From positions 1 through 33,422 of IMG/VR virus record IMGVR_UViG_3300009790_000039: a stretch of DNA of 33,422 nucleotides; one strand, given 5' to 3'. The stretch comes from a virus. The notes beneath the pieces are model-generated. The model was not told the origin of the DNA. It saw only the letters and a list, made by a program, of their open reading frames with translations, and did not search any database. The first letter of the stretch is position 1, and each line of letters starts with the position of its first letter. Below, in pieces: positions 7,166-17,600 of this stretch. Made by a program: the position numbers and the translations under genes.

Positions 7166-10100
7166 TGGCAGCAGTCAACCAACGTATTCCTAACTTTCTA
7201 GGGGGTGTATCTCAACAGCCAGATAAAATTAAATTTCCAGGACAGTTACGAGTATGTGACAATGCTGTCCCAGATGTTACATTTGGTCTAAGGAAACGTC
7301 CTCCTGCAGAGTTTGTAGGAACCCTTACCAATGCAAATGCAAGCGGACATTGGTACGATATAATAAGAGACGGTGATGAGAAGTACATAGTACAGATCAC
7401 TCCCGCTAACACAGGCTCGATGCCTATAAGAATCTGGGATCTCGCTGATGGTACTGAAAAATCCCTGACAAATAATTCTGGAGATTCTCTATTTGCCTAC
7501 CTTGCGGGGGCTACATCTCCCTACTCAGTGACCACGATCCAAGACTACACCATAATAGCTAACCCCGACAAAGTCGTAGGAAAGACAACTGCGAACACAG
7601 GTGCACCAATACATGGAGGAGACTATTCATATGCTAGGTTGGATACTGTTGCTTACAATACTGAATATATATTATATAGTGGTACAGCTCCCACACCCAA
7701 CACTTACTACAGGGTTACTTCTGTAAAGGTAGACAAGTTAAACGGATCTACCCCCGATGGCCCTACATGGAATGACACGAATGAGAACCAACAAAAGTCT
7801 GGTACTCTTACATGGTCTTTCTCTGGTGGTAGTGCTGTAGATGACACAGGGGCTAAGGTAGGTGGTACAAATATTACAGAAAATATTGAAGGAAGTTTAC
7901 AAGTTAATGGTAATAGTTATATTGCCAACAACACAGCAACCTACCAAAACAATAACACAGGTAGTGCTAGTGACTTCTTAGGATATGTACAGGACTATGA
8001 TGTACGTTACACAGCTACAGTTGCATTGAAAGATGGTGGCTTAATTAAGACATCAAATAAATCTACAGCTGAAGGTCTATACATAGACGTGACTATAGAA
8101 GGTATTGACTACCGTGTATCAGTAGAAGCTGTAGAACCAGTACAAACATACCAAGGTGTATCTGGTATAGCATACCACAAGACACCTAAGAACGCAGAGA
8201 ATGGTTCCATCTCTATGGCTACCATCCTCAATGGACTTAAGTCATCAGTCAATAGTAGCCTCGCTAACGTAACATCAGATGTTATAGGTAGTGGTTTGTT
8301 CATGTATGGTTCAGCTGCAGACGGGGTTAACTTCCTCGGTGGAGCTGTTAACGAGAACATGAGTGTTATAGGTCAGAAAGCACAGGATATATCTAGGCTG
8401 CCAGCTATGTGTAAACAGGGCTATGTAGCACAGATATCTAACACTGCTGATCTAGAAACTGACGATTACTATGTAAAGTTTGAAGCTGACAACGGTACCT
8501 CTGGAGCTGGTAGTTGGGAAGAAACTGTGAGACCTCATAACTTTGATGGCTCTGGTAGTGACCCTATGCTGAAAGGTCTAGACCCCGCTACGATGCCACA
8601 TGCGTTAATCAATAATCGTAATGGTACATTTAGTTTTGTTAAGTTAGATGAGACTACTGCAAACGCTGCTAATAATGACAACTATTGGAAAGATAGGTTA
8701 GTAGGTGATGACGCATCTAACCCATTCCCTACGTTTACTGGTCATACAATACAGGAGATGTTCTTTCATAGAAATAGATTAGGTTTTATTTCTGGTGAGA
8801 ACGTAGTCATGAGCCAGCCTGGAAATTATTTTGATTTCTTTATTGTCTCTGCTATATCCGCTAGTGACGATAATCCTATCGACATAACTGTATCTGATGT
8901 TAAACCTGCATTTATAAACCACGTCTTACCTATACAAAAAGGTTTGATGATGTTTAGTGATAATGGTCAGTTCTTACTATTTACTGAGTCAGATATATTT
9001 AGCCCTAAAACTGCAAGGTTAAAGAAGGTAGCTAGTTACGAGTGTGATTCTAGTATACAACCTGTAGATCTTGGTACATCCGTACTATTCACATCTAACG
9101 TAGCAGCATATGCGAGGGCATTTGAAGCTACTATTATAGATGATGATACACCTCCCCAGATCATAGAACAGACACGAGTTGTACCAGAGTTCTTACCTAA
9201 AGATATAACTAAGTCTGCTAATTCTACAGCTATAGGTATTGTGACCTATGCTAAGAAGAATGATAACACAATATTCCACTATAAATACTACAATGTAGGT
9301 AACAAACGTGAGCAATCAGCGTGGTATAGCTGGACATTAACAGGCACAGTACAGCATATATTGTACACAGGTGGTAGTTTATTCTCAGTTACACTACACG
9401 ATGGAGCCTATAAACTATGTAGATATGAATATGTTACTAATGCAGATTCTAATAGAACATATGCTTTAGGTGGCTCTGCAGCTAATGTAGGCTCTCCTTT
9501 GCACACTGCAAGGTGGTTTGAGGCACATTTAGATAACATGGCCATAGCTACGAACGTAGTTGGTACAGCTCAGACAACCTCAGATCCAGAGAAAACGGTA
9601 TTAACTATACCATATACACCTGCTAATAAGACTAACATGTTTATAGTAGGATTATCTGGTAATGATTCTAACGGAGATTCTATAGCTGGTGTGGTTAAAG
9701 CAGTTGATGCTGTGGGTACGAACAATGTTACAGTTGAAAACATAAATTTACATAGTGCAGCAAAAGTAGCAGTAGGATATAGATATACAAGTATCATAGA
9801 ATTACCAACATACTACTTCACCGTAAATCAGAATCAATATGATACAGACGGAGACCTAAGAATTTCTGGAATAAATTTTGAGCTAGGTGTAGGTGGCCCT
9901 ATTGAGTTCCACTTAACATCCCCATTTACGTATACAGATGCCAGTGGTAATGTTACTAAAGATATAGACGACTATGTACAATATGAGTCTGGTATATTAT
10001 CTAATTCTGGTGTATTTGATGAGCCTCCTGCAGAGTTAGCTCGCAGTGTAAGGGTACCAGTACAACGTAAGAATGAGAAATATACATTACAAATAAAAAT

Positions 10101-10179
10101 CCCCGACCCTTTTCCCACCGCCATAATCTCAGGAAGCTGGGATGGCATTTACCACAATAGACGACATGTACGAAGGTAA
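7165..10179 (+). CDS. Tail tubular protein B (nozzle), T7 gp12 family
   Basis: 1004 residues, larger than T7 gp12 (794). It opens with AAVNQRIPNFLGGVSQQPDKIKFPGQL, diagnostic for the family, and contains HTIQEMFFHRNRLGFISGENVVMSQPGNYFDFF (about residues 528-560) and the C-terminal YTLQIKIPDPFPTAIISGSWDG. It forms the hexameric tail nozzle that contacts the outer membrane. The extra length lies mainly in the first half (about residues 170-330), which is Asn/Thr/Gly-rich and may be an added surface domain. Its end overlaps the gp13-like gene by 38 bases. Confidence 0.95.
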   Translation: MAAVNQRIPNFLGGVSQQPDKIKFPGQLRVCDNAVPDVTFGLRKRPPAEFVGTLTNANASGHWYDIIRDGDEKYIVQITPANTGSMPIRIWDLADGTEKSLTNNSGDSLFAYLAGATSPYSVTTIQDYTIIANPDKVVGKTTANTGAPIHGGDYSYARLDTVAYNTEYILYSGTAPTPNTYYRVTSVKVDKLNGSTPDGPTWNDTNENQQKSGTLTWSFSGGSAVDDTGAKVGGTNITENIEGSLQVNGNSYIANNTATYQNNNTGSASDFLGYVQDYDVRYTATVALKDGGLIKTSNKSTAEGLYIDVTIEGIDYRVSVEAVEPVQTYQGVSGIAYHKTPKNAENGSISMATILNGLKSSVNSSLANVTSDVIGSGLFMYGSAADGVNFLGGAVNENMSVIGQKAQDISRLPAMCKQGYVAQISNTADLETDDYYVKFEADNGTSGAGSWEETVRPHNFDGSGSDPMLKGLDPATMPHALINNRNGTFSFVKLDETTANAANNDNYWKDRLVGDDASNPFPTFTGHTIQEMFFHRNRLGFISGENVVMSQPGNYFDFFIVSAISASDDNPIDITVSDVKPAFINHVLPIQKGLMMFSDNGQFLLFTESDIFSPKTARLKKVASYECDSSIQPVDLGTSVLFTSNVAAYARAFEATIIDDDTPPQIIEQTRVVPEFLPKDITKSANSTAIGIVTYAKKNDNTIFHYKYYNVGNKREQSAWYSWTLTGTVQHILYTGGSLFSVTLHDGAYKLCRYEYVTNADSNRTYALGGSAANVGSPLHTARWFEAHLDNMAIATNVVGTAQTTSDPEKTVLTIPYTPANKTNMFIVGLSGNDSNGDSIAGVVKAVDAVGTNNVTVENINLHSAAKVAVGYRYTSIIELPTYYFTVNQNQYDTDGDLRISGINFELGVGGPIEFHLTSPFTYTDASGNVTKDIDDYVQYESGILSNSGVFDEPPAELARSVRVPVQRKNEKYTLQIKIPDPFPTAIISGSWDGIYHNRRHVRR

Positions 10180-10609
10180 GTACATTAAGACCTGCACTCC
10201 AGAGTTAGCTCTCAGTGTGGGTCTTAACTTACGATATGAAGATAGACGTGAAGCTGAAGAGACCTCTGGTTTATGTGCTGAAGCATCTATAATACAATCT
10301 TATTTCGCCTCAGAATATTCCGTATATTTTAAGGTTCCCAACGGCAAGGCTGCTGGAGTGGCAGGAGTGACTCCAAACAATCTTATCTGGATGCTATGTA
10401 CTGATGCTAGTACAGAGTACCCACATACATTTGTTAGAGAAGCTAAACGCTGGGTGAACAGTTTACCCAATCCTTATTTATGCAACCAAGCAGACATGCG
10501 GAATGAATCACATATTAAACTATTAAAACTTTTAGGTTTTACCTTTGTCAACTATTACGTCTACAACAATGTACCCTTAATTACATTTATCAAACCATGT
10601 GTACGATAA
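10142..10609 (+). CDS. Internal virion protein A, T7 gp13-like (acetyltransferase-like fold)
   Basis: 155 residues (T7 gp13 138). The C-terminal half matches T7 gp13 in layout: a helix VREAKRWVNSL, a strand, then NESHIKLLKLLGFTFVNYY, equivalent to NTSHIRFLKTIGAVF in gp13 and typical of N-acetyltransferase-like folds. Gp13 is needed for virion morphogenesis and infectivity in T7. Whether it keeps an enzyme activity is unknown. ATG 10142 is inside gp12; a second ATG at 10166 is possible, but the first gives a coherent N-terminus. Confidence 0.75.
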   Translation: MAFTTIDDMYEGKYIKTCTPELALSVGLNLRYEDRREAEETSGLCAEASIIQSYFASEYSVYFKVPNGKAAGVAGVTPNNLIWMLCTDASTEYPHTFVREAKRWVNSLPNPYLCNQADMRNESHIKLLKLLGFTFVNYYVYNNVPLITFIKPCVR

Positions 10610-11331
10610 TGGCGTTTAGCATTGGTATGGGTGCTGCTCAAGCTGTAACAGGTATTGCAGAGCAGAATCGCCAACACCGTGCTCAAGTCGATGCTGTGAA
10701 TCGTAGTAACCAGATGGCTCGTCAAAAATATTTGAATGACATAACCATCTCAGCTTTTAACGATCAACGAAAGGGTGAAGTATTTACAGCACAATTACAG
10801 GCTGATGCTGCAGCGAGAACTGCATATTATCAGCAAAAAGAAATAAATCAAATCGAACATAGTAGAGCGTCTGAAGCTGCTCAAGCTGAGTTACGAGAAA
10901 AAGTAACTAAGACTTTGTTTGAATCACAAGAAAATTTAGCAAAAGCTATAGAAGCTCAGGGACAAGTTCTGGCTAGTGGACAACAAGCTGGTCAATCTAT
11001 GCTGTTAACTATTGATGATATAGAGAGAAAGTTTGGTATGGCAAATGCACAACTTGATGCTACTATATTTGATGCAACCAGAGCCTATGGTATTAAGCAA
11101 TATGGAATCGACTTAGATTCTTATGCTGCTGATACAACGGCATTTAACGCTATCACCACATCTGCACATGTAGCTCCTACAGCTTCATTCATGACGCAGA
11201 AACCAATCGAACAAAAAGCTCCTCCTAAACCATCCCCACTTGGGCCTATACTTGGCGGTATAAGTACTGTATTTAGTACAGGTTCTTCTCTTGGTGGTGA
11301 GGGATACTGGCAGGAACAACTAGGCGGATAA
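10597..11331 (+). CDS. Internal virion protein B, T7 gp14-like
   Basis: 244 residues (T7 gp14 196). The N-terminus MCTIMAFSIGMGAAQAVTGIAEQ resembles T7 gp14 (MCWAAAIPIAISGAQAISG): a hydrophobic Gly/Ala-rich helix followed by long Gln-rich helices. In T7, gp14 is ejected and forms a channel in the outer membrane. ATG 10597 overlaps the gp13-like stop by 13 bases and keeps Cys2; ATG 10609 is the alternative start. The C-terminus is Pro/Gly-rich. Confidence 0.85.
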   Translation: MCTIMAFSIGMGAAQAVTGIAEQNRQHRAQVDAVNRSNQMARQKYLNDITISAFNDQRKGEVFTAQLQADAAARTAYYQQKEINQIEHSRASEAAQAELREKVTKTLFESQENLAKAIEAQGQVLASGQQAGQSMLLTIDDIERKFGMANAQLDATIFDATRAYGIKQYGIDLDSYAADTTAFNAITTSAHVAPTASFMTQKPIEQKAPPKPSPLGPILGGISTVFSTGSSLGGEGYWQEQLGG

Positions 11332-11335
11332 CAAC

Positions 11336-14300
11336 ATGACATACACAGGAAGTACTCAGAACTCTTCCTATTCTAAACGTACGTACAACAAGAAACTATC
11401 AACAGATCTTGCTGACTATGCTAAGGCATTGGATACGCAACGTAAGACACAGGTTAAAGAGTTCCAGCAGCAATCTAAGGATCAGCTCTCAGAGTTAGAA
11501 AGACAAGATGGTGTACAACGTAGTAACGATAAATTTCAGATAGCTCAGTTATCTAAGTTTAGTGACACATTAAATGATTTCTTAGAGACCACTGCTAAGA
11601 CTGTAGGTAAAGCATACATTGACAATAAACGTCAAGAAGGTGTTGAACTATACAGGAAATACCAGGCAGGTGATAAAGACGCTATTGCAGAAGTAGAGGC
11701 AAATACTGAACAATTAAAAGAGATTAACGACAAAGTTAACTCAATGTCTCAGGAGATAGGAGAGTCAACAGAGGCTTTTCTTGACAGAAAATTTAAGGAA
11801 GAAGTATCACTAAAAGATAAGATTAAAGCATTAAATATACGTAAGCTAAGTCCTAACATTCGTTGGGGTTTTGTAAGAGCTCAACTACAAGAAGCTGGGC
11901 AAGGTTATAACGGTCATTTAATAGACACATTACATAGTAGTAAAGAAGAGTTTACAACTAGAGATGGAACTACATATGTAATTGGTAACTATAGTGAAAT
12001 ACTTGATACTAAGCATAAGAAAGAAATAATAGATTATGTAGAAGATCAGTACATTGAAAACAACAACCCGTTTGGTGCTGCTGATGTAGTTAGAAACAGT
12101 TACTTAACAGCTAAGGTAGTAGAGACTACACAGAAGTTTGAAGAAAGAGAATTACTAAGAGATATAGCTAGACAGGGTGAACAAGAACAGACAGGTCGTG
12201 TAGATACATTTATCACAGCTGCAGTCAATTATGATGAAAGCAAGATAGAGACAGTCGATGGCGAAGAAGTAAACTCAAGTGCAGTAGCCTTAACAGATTC
12301 TATACAAGTAATTTTAGATGAAGGGCCAGCAAGTGAAAAGCTGATCAACCAGAACACTAGCCCATTTAAAGCTAACAAAACTAGAGTTATAGAAGCTATT
12401 AAAGAATCTATATCTTTCTTGGATGAAGAATCTGCAGAAGATTTTGTCGAGCTATTATTAGAGAAAGAGTTTAAGATGGCTGGTATGGAGGGTACACTGG
12501 AAACTTTGTTTGCAGGTGACCTTAACTTATTAGAGTTACTAGAAACTCATAAGAAAGATTTAAGTAATAGATATTTTGCTGAAAAAACTGCAGCTAAATC
12601 ACAGTTGTTTAAGGAAATAAACCAAAAGCGTATTGAATATCATGAAGGTAAAATAACTTTAGAAGAGTATAGACAACACCACTTAGAGATCAAAGATAAC
12701 CCTGCGTACAATATTCTCAGAGGAGATTCAGAAAATATATTAGAGAATAGTATAGATGCTATGAAGAACTGGAATCCATTAGAATTTAACTACGTGGATT
12801 CTATAAAGAAAATAGATGATATCATGGCTGAGACAGGTTATCTAACTAGAGATGACATAGCTCAACTAGATAAAGATGCGAGAGCGTTCTTCTTTGAAAA
12901 CGTAGGGGAAGGTAAAACATATCAATATAAAGAGGAGCCTATATGGAATAAGGTAGGTAAGAAACAGTTTGGCGAGACCGTTAAAATATATACCGATAAA
13001 CTTGAAAAGTCTATTGACTCTGTCATCACTAAAGAAGTTACTGCAATAGGTGACCAAGCTATTAGAGATGGAGTTATTGATGGTACTAATGCAGAACTTA
13101 ACCGACTCATGCACTTAAACTATCTAAATGGTATGAGTGGCACAGATGCTATCAAAGCAGCATATAGAGAGGTAAGTGAAGCGTTAGAAGCAGGTACAGG
13201 TATATTTATTAGAGACGGTGATAAGTTCATACACCCCAACCTACAGCCTAATTATATTGATGAAGCTAGAAAAGTTGAGCGACAAATTTTAGACGGTTCT
13301 ATTGTAACTAATAAGTTAGATATATTACAGGCTAACGGTGCTCCAGAAGACTTCCTTAGAAATACTATCCTATTTGAAAAAGATAGTGCTTTAATTAACC
13401 TAGAGAAAGGTGAGGATGGCTTAATACGTTTCATACCAAACGCTATGTTTGAGGTAGCAGAGTACAGTGAGACAGGATATACAGCTATTGATATCATTAA
13501 TATGCAGCGTAAACTTCACGGTGAAGAAGAGTACAAACTAACTGACTTTTCACCAGAGCTACAAGCATTACATACTGGAGTCAAAGAACAATTCCCTCAC
13601 CTTGCAAAAGTATTTAGCAGCGGATCTGAAGGAATGTCTTTAGCTATAGATGAGATAGGTGCTGTCGATCTCAACACACTACTCAATGCAAGCATCATCA
13701 ACATGGATAACTCTATATTTGAGGGAGATCTAGATGCTGTATTAGCTAGGGAAGGTATAGATAAGGAAAATTACTTAACTGATTCTAGATTACAGGAAGA
13801 GGTTAGACGTAAACAACTTAACTACCTACTTAAAAAGGCAGTAACAGAGACCAATGACAAGAACCAAGCTATCCTTATGGTGGCTACAGGTATGAGATAT
13901 GGTGAAGCTGAGATGTCTAACTACGGTGAAGGTAGTATATTTGACAGTAAGAAAAATGATAAGTCTGATTATGCGTATGCTGTATTAGATGCCTATTATT
14001 CTGGCGATACCTCTAAACTTCATGGTAAATATAATGATGAGAAGGTCACAGTTGCTGAGTTACGAGAGTGGACTAAGACTGAGAAGAAGTATGATCTAGA
14101 ACCAAACTACGTTATTGAGAGTATAGTTAATGTAGAAAACATGTGGGATATTGATTATAGAGATCCACAGAAGATTAAAGCTATATTAGCCATACTCGAA
14201 GACCCACAGTTTATGCCTGAGAAGACTCTAACTGTTAAGAGTGATGGTTTGTTTGGTAGCAGTAATATCAACAACCCCCTATACTCTAGATACCAGTTTG

Positions 14301-14626
14301 CGTTAAAGATATATAAGAACATTGACAACACCCTAGGTCACCTACAAGACAATAACCTTAAACCGTTCTTAACTAACAAACAAGAGAACTGGAATCTGGT
14401 ACAACTTCTAAAGTTCCAGAAGGAAACAGATAACGGTGGTAGACCTAATAATACAGTTGGTATTTTTGAAAGTCCTTACTATCAATTTAGAAATGAATGG
14501 ATGGAAAAAAATGGCGAGAAATTTTATAAGGCAGATAAAGAACAAATCAAAGTACTACAAGCAGAACGTCTGCAGTATATTGTAGACAGATCAAGAGAAA
14601 TGTTAGGTTTCACGGAGGATGACTAA
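11336..14626 (+). CDS. Internal virion protein C, T7 gp15-position
   Basis: 1096 residues, longer than T7 gp15 (747). Highly charged and almost wholly helical, with Lys/Glu/Gln-rich coiled-coil-like stretches (for example residues 25-75 around TQRKTQVKEFQQQSKDQLSELERQ and about 100-160) and no membrane helix. Identity is inferred from its place between gp14 and gp16 and from its composition. In T7, gp15 joins gp16 in a periplasm-spanning ejection tube with DNA-translocating activity. The 1-base TAATG overlap with the next gene indicates coupled translation. I see no peptidoglycan hydrolase motif. Confidence 0.8.
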   Translation: MTYTGSTQNSSYSKRTYNKKLSTDLADYAKALDTQRKTQVKEFQQQSKDQLSELERQDGVQRSNDKFQIAQLSKFSDTLNDFLETTAKTVGKAYIDNKRQEGVELYRKYQAGDKDAIAEVEANTEQLKEINDKVNSMSQEIGESTEAFLDRKFKEEVSLKDKIKALNIRKLSPNIRWGFVRAQLQEAGQGYNGHLIDTLHSSKEEFTTRDGTTYVIGNYSEILDTKHKKEIIDYVEDQYIENNNPFGAADVVRNSYLTAKVVETTQKFEERELLRDIARQGEQEQTGRVDTFITAAVNYDESKIETVDGEEVNSSAVALTDSIQVILDEGPASEKLINQNTSPFKANKTRVIEAIKESISFLDEESAEDFVELLLEKEFKMAGMEGTLETLFAGDLNLLELLETHKKDLSNRYFAEKTAAKSQLFKEINQKRIEYHEGKITLEEYRQHHLEIKDNPAYNILRGDSENILENSIDAMKNWNPLEFNYVDSIKKIDDIMAETGYLTRDDIAQLDKDARAFFFENVGEGKTYQYKEEPIWNKVGKKQFGETVKIYTDKLEKSIDSVITKEVTAIGDQAIRDGVIDGTNAELNRLMHLNYLNGMSGTDAIKAAYREVSEALEAGTGIFIRDGDKFIHPNLQPNYIDEARKVERQILDGSIVTNKLDILQANGAPEDFLRNTILFEKDSALINLEKGEDGLIRFIPNAMFEVAEYSETGYTAIDIINMQRKLHGEEEYKLTDFSPELQALHTGVKEQFPHLAKVFSSGSEGMSLAIDEIGAVDLNTLLNASIINMDNSIFEGDLDAVLAREGIDKENYLTDSRLQEEVRRKQLNYLLKKAVTETNDKNQAILMVATGMRYGEAEMSNYGEGSIFDSKKNDKSDYAYAVLDAYYSGDTSKLHGKYNDEKVTVAELREWTKTEKKYDLEPNYVIESIVNVENMWDIDYRDPQKIKAILAILEDPQFMPEKTLTVKSDGLFGSSNINNPLYSRYQFALKIYKNIDNTLGHLQDNNLKPFLTNKQENWNLVQLLKFQKETDNGGRPNNTVGIFESPYYQFRNEWMEKNGEKFYKADKEQIKVLQAERLQYIVDRSREMLGFTEDD

Positions 14627-17600
14627 TGAGTGAATCGTTAAATCCTGTCAGCTCATACGATTATCCTACCGATACGGATTTTACGGAGCTGCGGGAAGTT
14701 GGTGCAGAACTATTAAAGAACCATAAGAGAGAGGAACTAGAAGAGTTAAAGGCAAAAGAGGCTGGTGAGGATCAAGGTTTCATAGCTAATGATCCTGTCA
14801 CAGCTATCAAAGATGTCGCAAGTATAGTTCCAGGGGCTGCCATTGATGCTGTAGAAAGCATAGGCTCGTTCCTAGATCTTAGTGGTGACACATTTAACAC
14901 AGCAGCTGCTAACCTATTTGGGTATCATCAGTTTGAGTCTGACAACCCTTTTAGTGAGCACTATCAAAAAGGTAACTGGTTCGATGTACCTGATCAATTT
15001 ACACCTGAGACTAAATCAGGTATGGGTAAATTGCTAAGAGGTATAGGTGAGTTCGGTATACTAGCTGTACTCACTGCTAAAACAGGAGGACTAGCAGCTG
15101 GTAGCCTCGGTGGTGCTGCAAAGGGTATGATGGCTGGCTCAAAGATTGCTAACGCAGCAACTAAGATAAAAGCTGGTAACAGAGCTATTAATTTCCTAAC
15201 AAGTCCTACAGTAACTAAATGGGGTAAAGTAGCCTTAGACGGTGCTGGAGCTGACTTTATTATGAATGACAGTGAGGAAGGTAACATAGCCAACCTTGTA
15301 GATCAATACGCCCCCGCCATACCATTTAGTAAAGCCTTATCAGTAAACGAGGAAGATAACCCTTGGTTTGCCAGAATTAAATCAGTAACAGCTGGAGCAG
15401 GTGTAAACATTCTTGGACATGCTTTAGTAGGATATATAAAAGGTAGATTTGTAGCTACTAAAGAGGCAGAAAAAGGTATTAAGTTATTAAAAGCAGGTAA
15501 TTTAAAAGATCCTGCTTATACAGGTACTTATGCTCAAAACGTAGAACAAGTCATAAAAGATGCTAACGCTAAAGGTACCAAAGCAACCTATGACTACATA
15601 CGTCACAACCAATATGATGACGCAGCAGAGAGTAGGGTACGTGCTAACGCTGCCTATGCAGATGGCAAAGGTTTCCGTAGTGAAAATGAAGTAGATAATT
15701 TAGACCTATATTTACGTAAATGGTTAGAGCCAGAAGACTACGAAGAAGTACAAAGACTGTTTGCGGGTGAAGATCTTAAGGGTGATATTACTATTAAAGA
15801 TCCTGAGTTTGGCGATACGGTAATAAAAGAACAAGATCGTATAGTTGATACTCGTGGTAAAGGTACATATTTTCATGGTGCTGCAGCTGAGATAGATAAG
15901 TTAACAGGGCCATATGACTCTGATGCTTACTTTGGAAAGAACGGCCCAGGATTATTTGGGTACGGTTTCTACACCACAGATGACATCATCACTGCTAATA
16001 AGTACAAAACTAAGAACTTAACCAAAGCTGAGTTATCTGAACCTCAAGTTTACCAGACCCGTGAAAAAATACCAGTAAATTTTTATGACCTAGATCAACC
16101 TATGTCTAAACCTGTACTCGCTGTTTTAGACGAGATTATGGGTGAGGGTTCATGGAACGGACAAATATCTGACGCTATCGACAGTGCACTCGCTGATATC
16201 GGTAGGGATGGTAGTCTTGCAGATCTAATCAGAGAAGCCCGTACGTTTGCAAATTACGACTCTGGAGTTACTGGAATTGACTTTGCTGAGTCAGTACTAG
16301 AGCGTCTTGAGACGGCACTCAAGGGATTAGGTTTTGGAGGGTATACACATAAAGGTGGTATCTACAGAGCTAAAGGTAAAAGAACACATCAAGTACGTAT
16401 TTACTGGGATCCTGGCAATCAGCTAGAGTTAGGTAAAACTTCTACTGAGACAGCTACATTACAAGACTACATTGACTTTGCAATGAGAAAAGGTAGAGCT
16501 GGTAATGATGCTTGGTTGCCTGATCAAGGTATGAGCCAATCTCAAGAGCGTTTTAATAGATTCCGTAAACCAGACCCTGATGTAAACCCTAACAAGTTTG
16601 CAGAGAATGAGAGAGCTAGTGAGCGTACATCTACTGACACAGGTAATCCTTACACTGAGTATGTAGAAGAAGCTACTAAGATGAATGACATGGGTTATAG
16701 AGCTGTAGGTTCTACTAACATGTCTACCACTACCAGACTCAGACAGATGACAGGTAACGACAAAGAGTTACGTAAACTGGCTGAAGAGGTAATGAACAAC
16801 ACCTCAGAGGGTGACTTTGCACAGATTGATAATGCACAACCATTTGTCAAGAGACTAGATGCCTACCATCAGATGGCTAAAGAGATCAATGAGATCATAG
16901 CTGTTGGTGGTGACGAAGGTGTGGAAGCACTTAGACGTTACCTTAATGCAGATGTTGGTAGTAAAAAAGTTGTCAATGTATCTGACTTAAATGGTAGAAA
17001 GAATTTTATATTCTGGGATTTTGACGGTGATGGTATTGTATCTATCACACCACAGATGGCTAATGCTTTAAAGATTGCAACTCTTTATAATCTGAAGAGA
17101 GCGTCTGATATAGCTACAGGAGTTATGCAGTTGCCTAAAGGTGCTAACCCCACACGGCAAGCTATGGATATACTTGATCATGTACAACTAGCAATGGTTG
17201 AGATGAAAAAGATCTCGTATATGTCAGGTGCTGCATTAGAAGTACACAAAGGTCAAGGTTTATTTGACGGTACACTCAAGAAAAAATTGGCGAAAAAAGT
17301 TAAGCAGATTGAAGTAGAAGAGAGAACTTTTACTGAGAACTTGAAGGAGATGATTAGAAATGGTGATACTAAACAAGCTCGTCAACTAACTGAAATATAT
17401 GCTATCAGTGACGGTGCTGTAACAACCATGTCTAACATCCAGAACTACCTTAAAAAGAGGTTAGGTCTAGGTGGTGAGCTTAACGGTAAGCGTATACCTG
17501 CTCAAATATTTAGAGAATTAGCGTCTGTATATTACGCTTCTATACTTAGTGCTCCTAAAACAGGTGTAAGAGCTGTTGTAGGTACAAACCTAATTACAGT

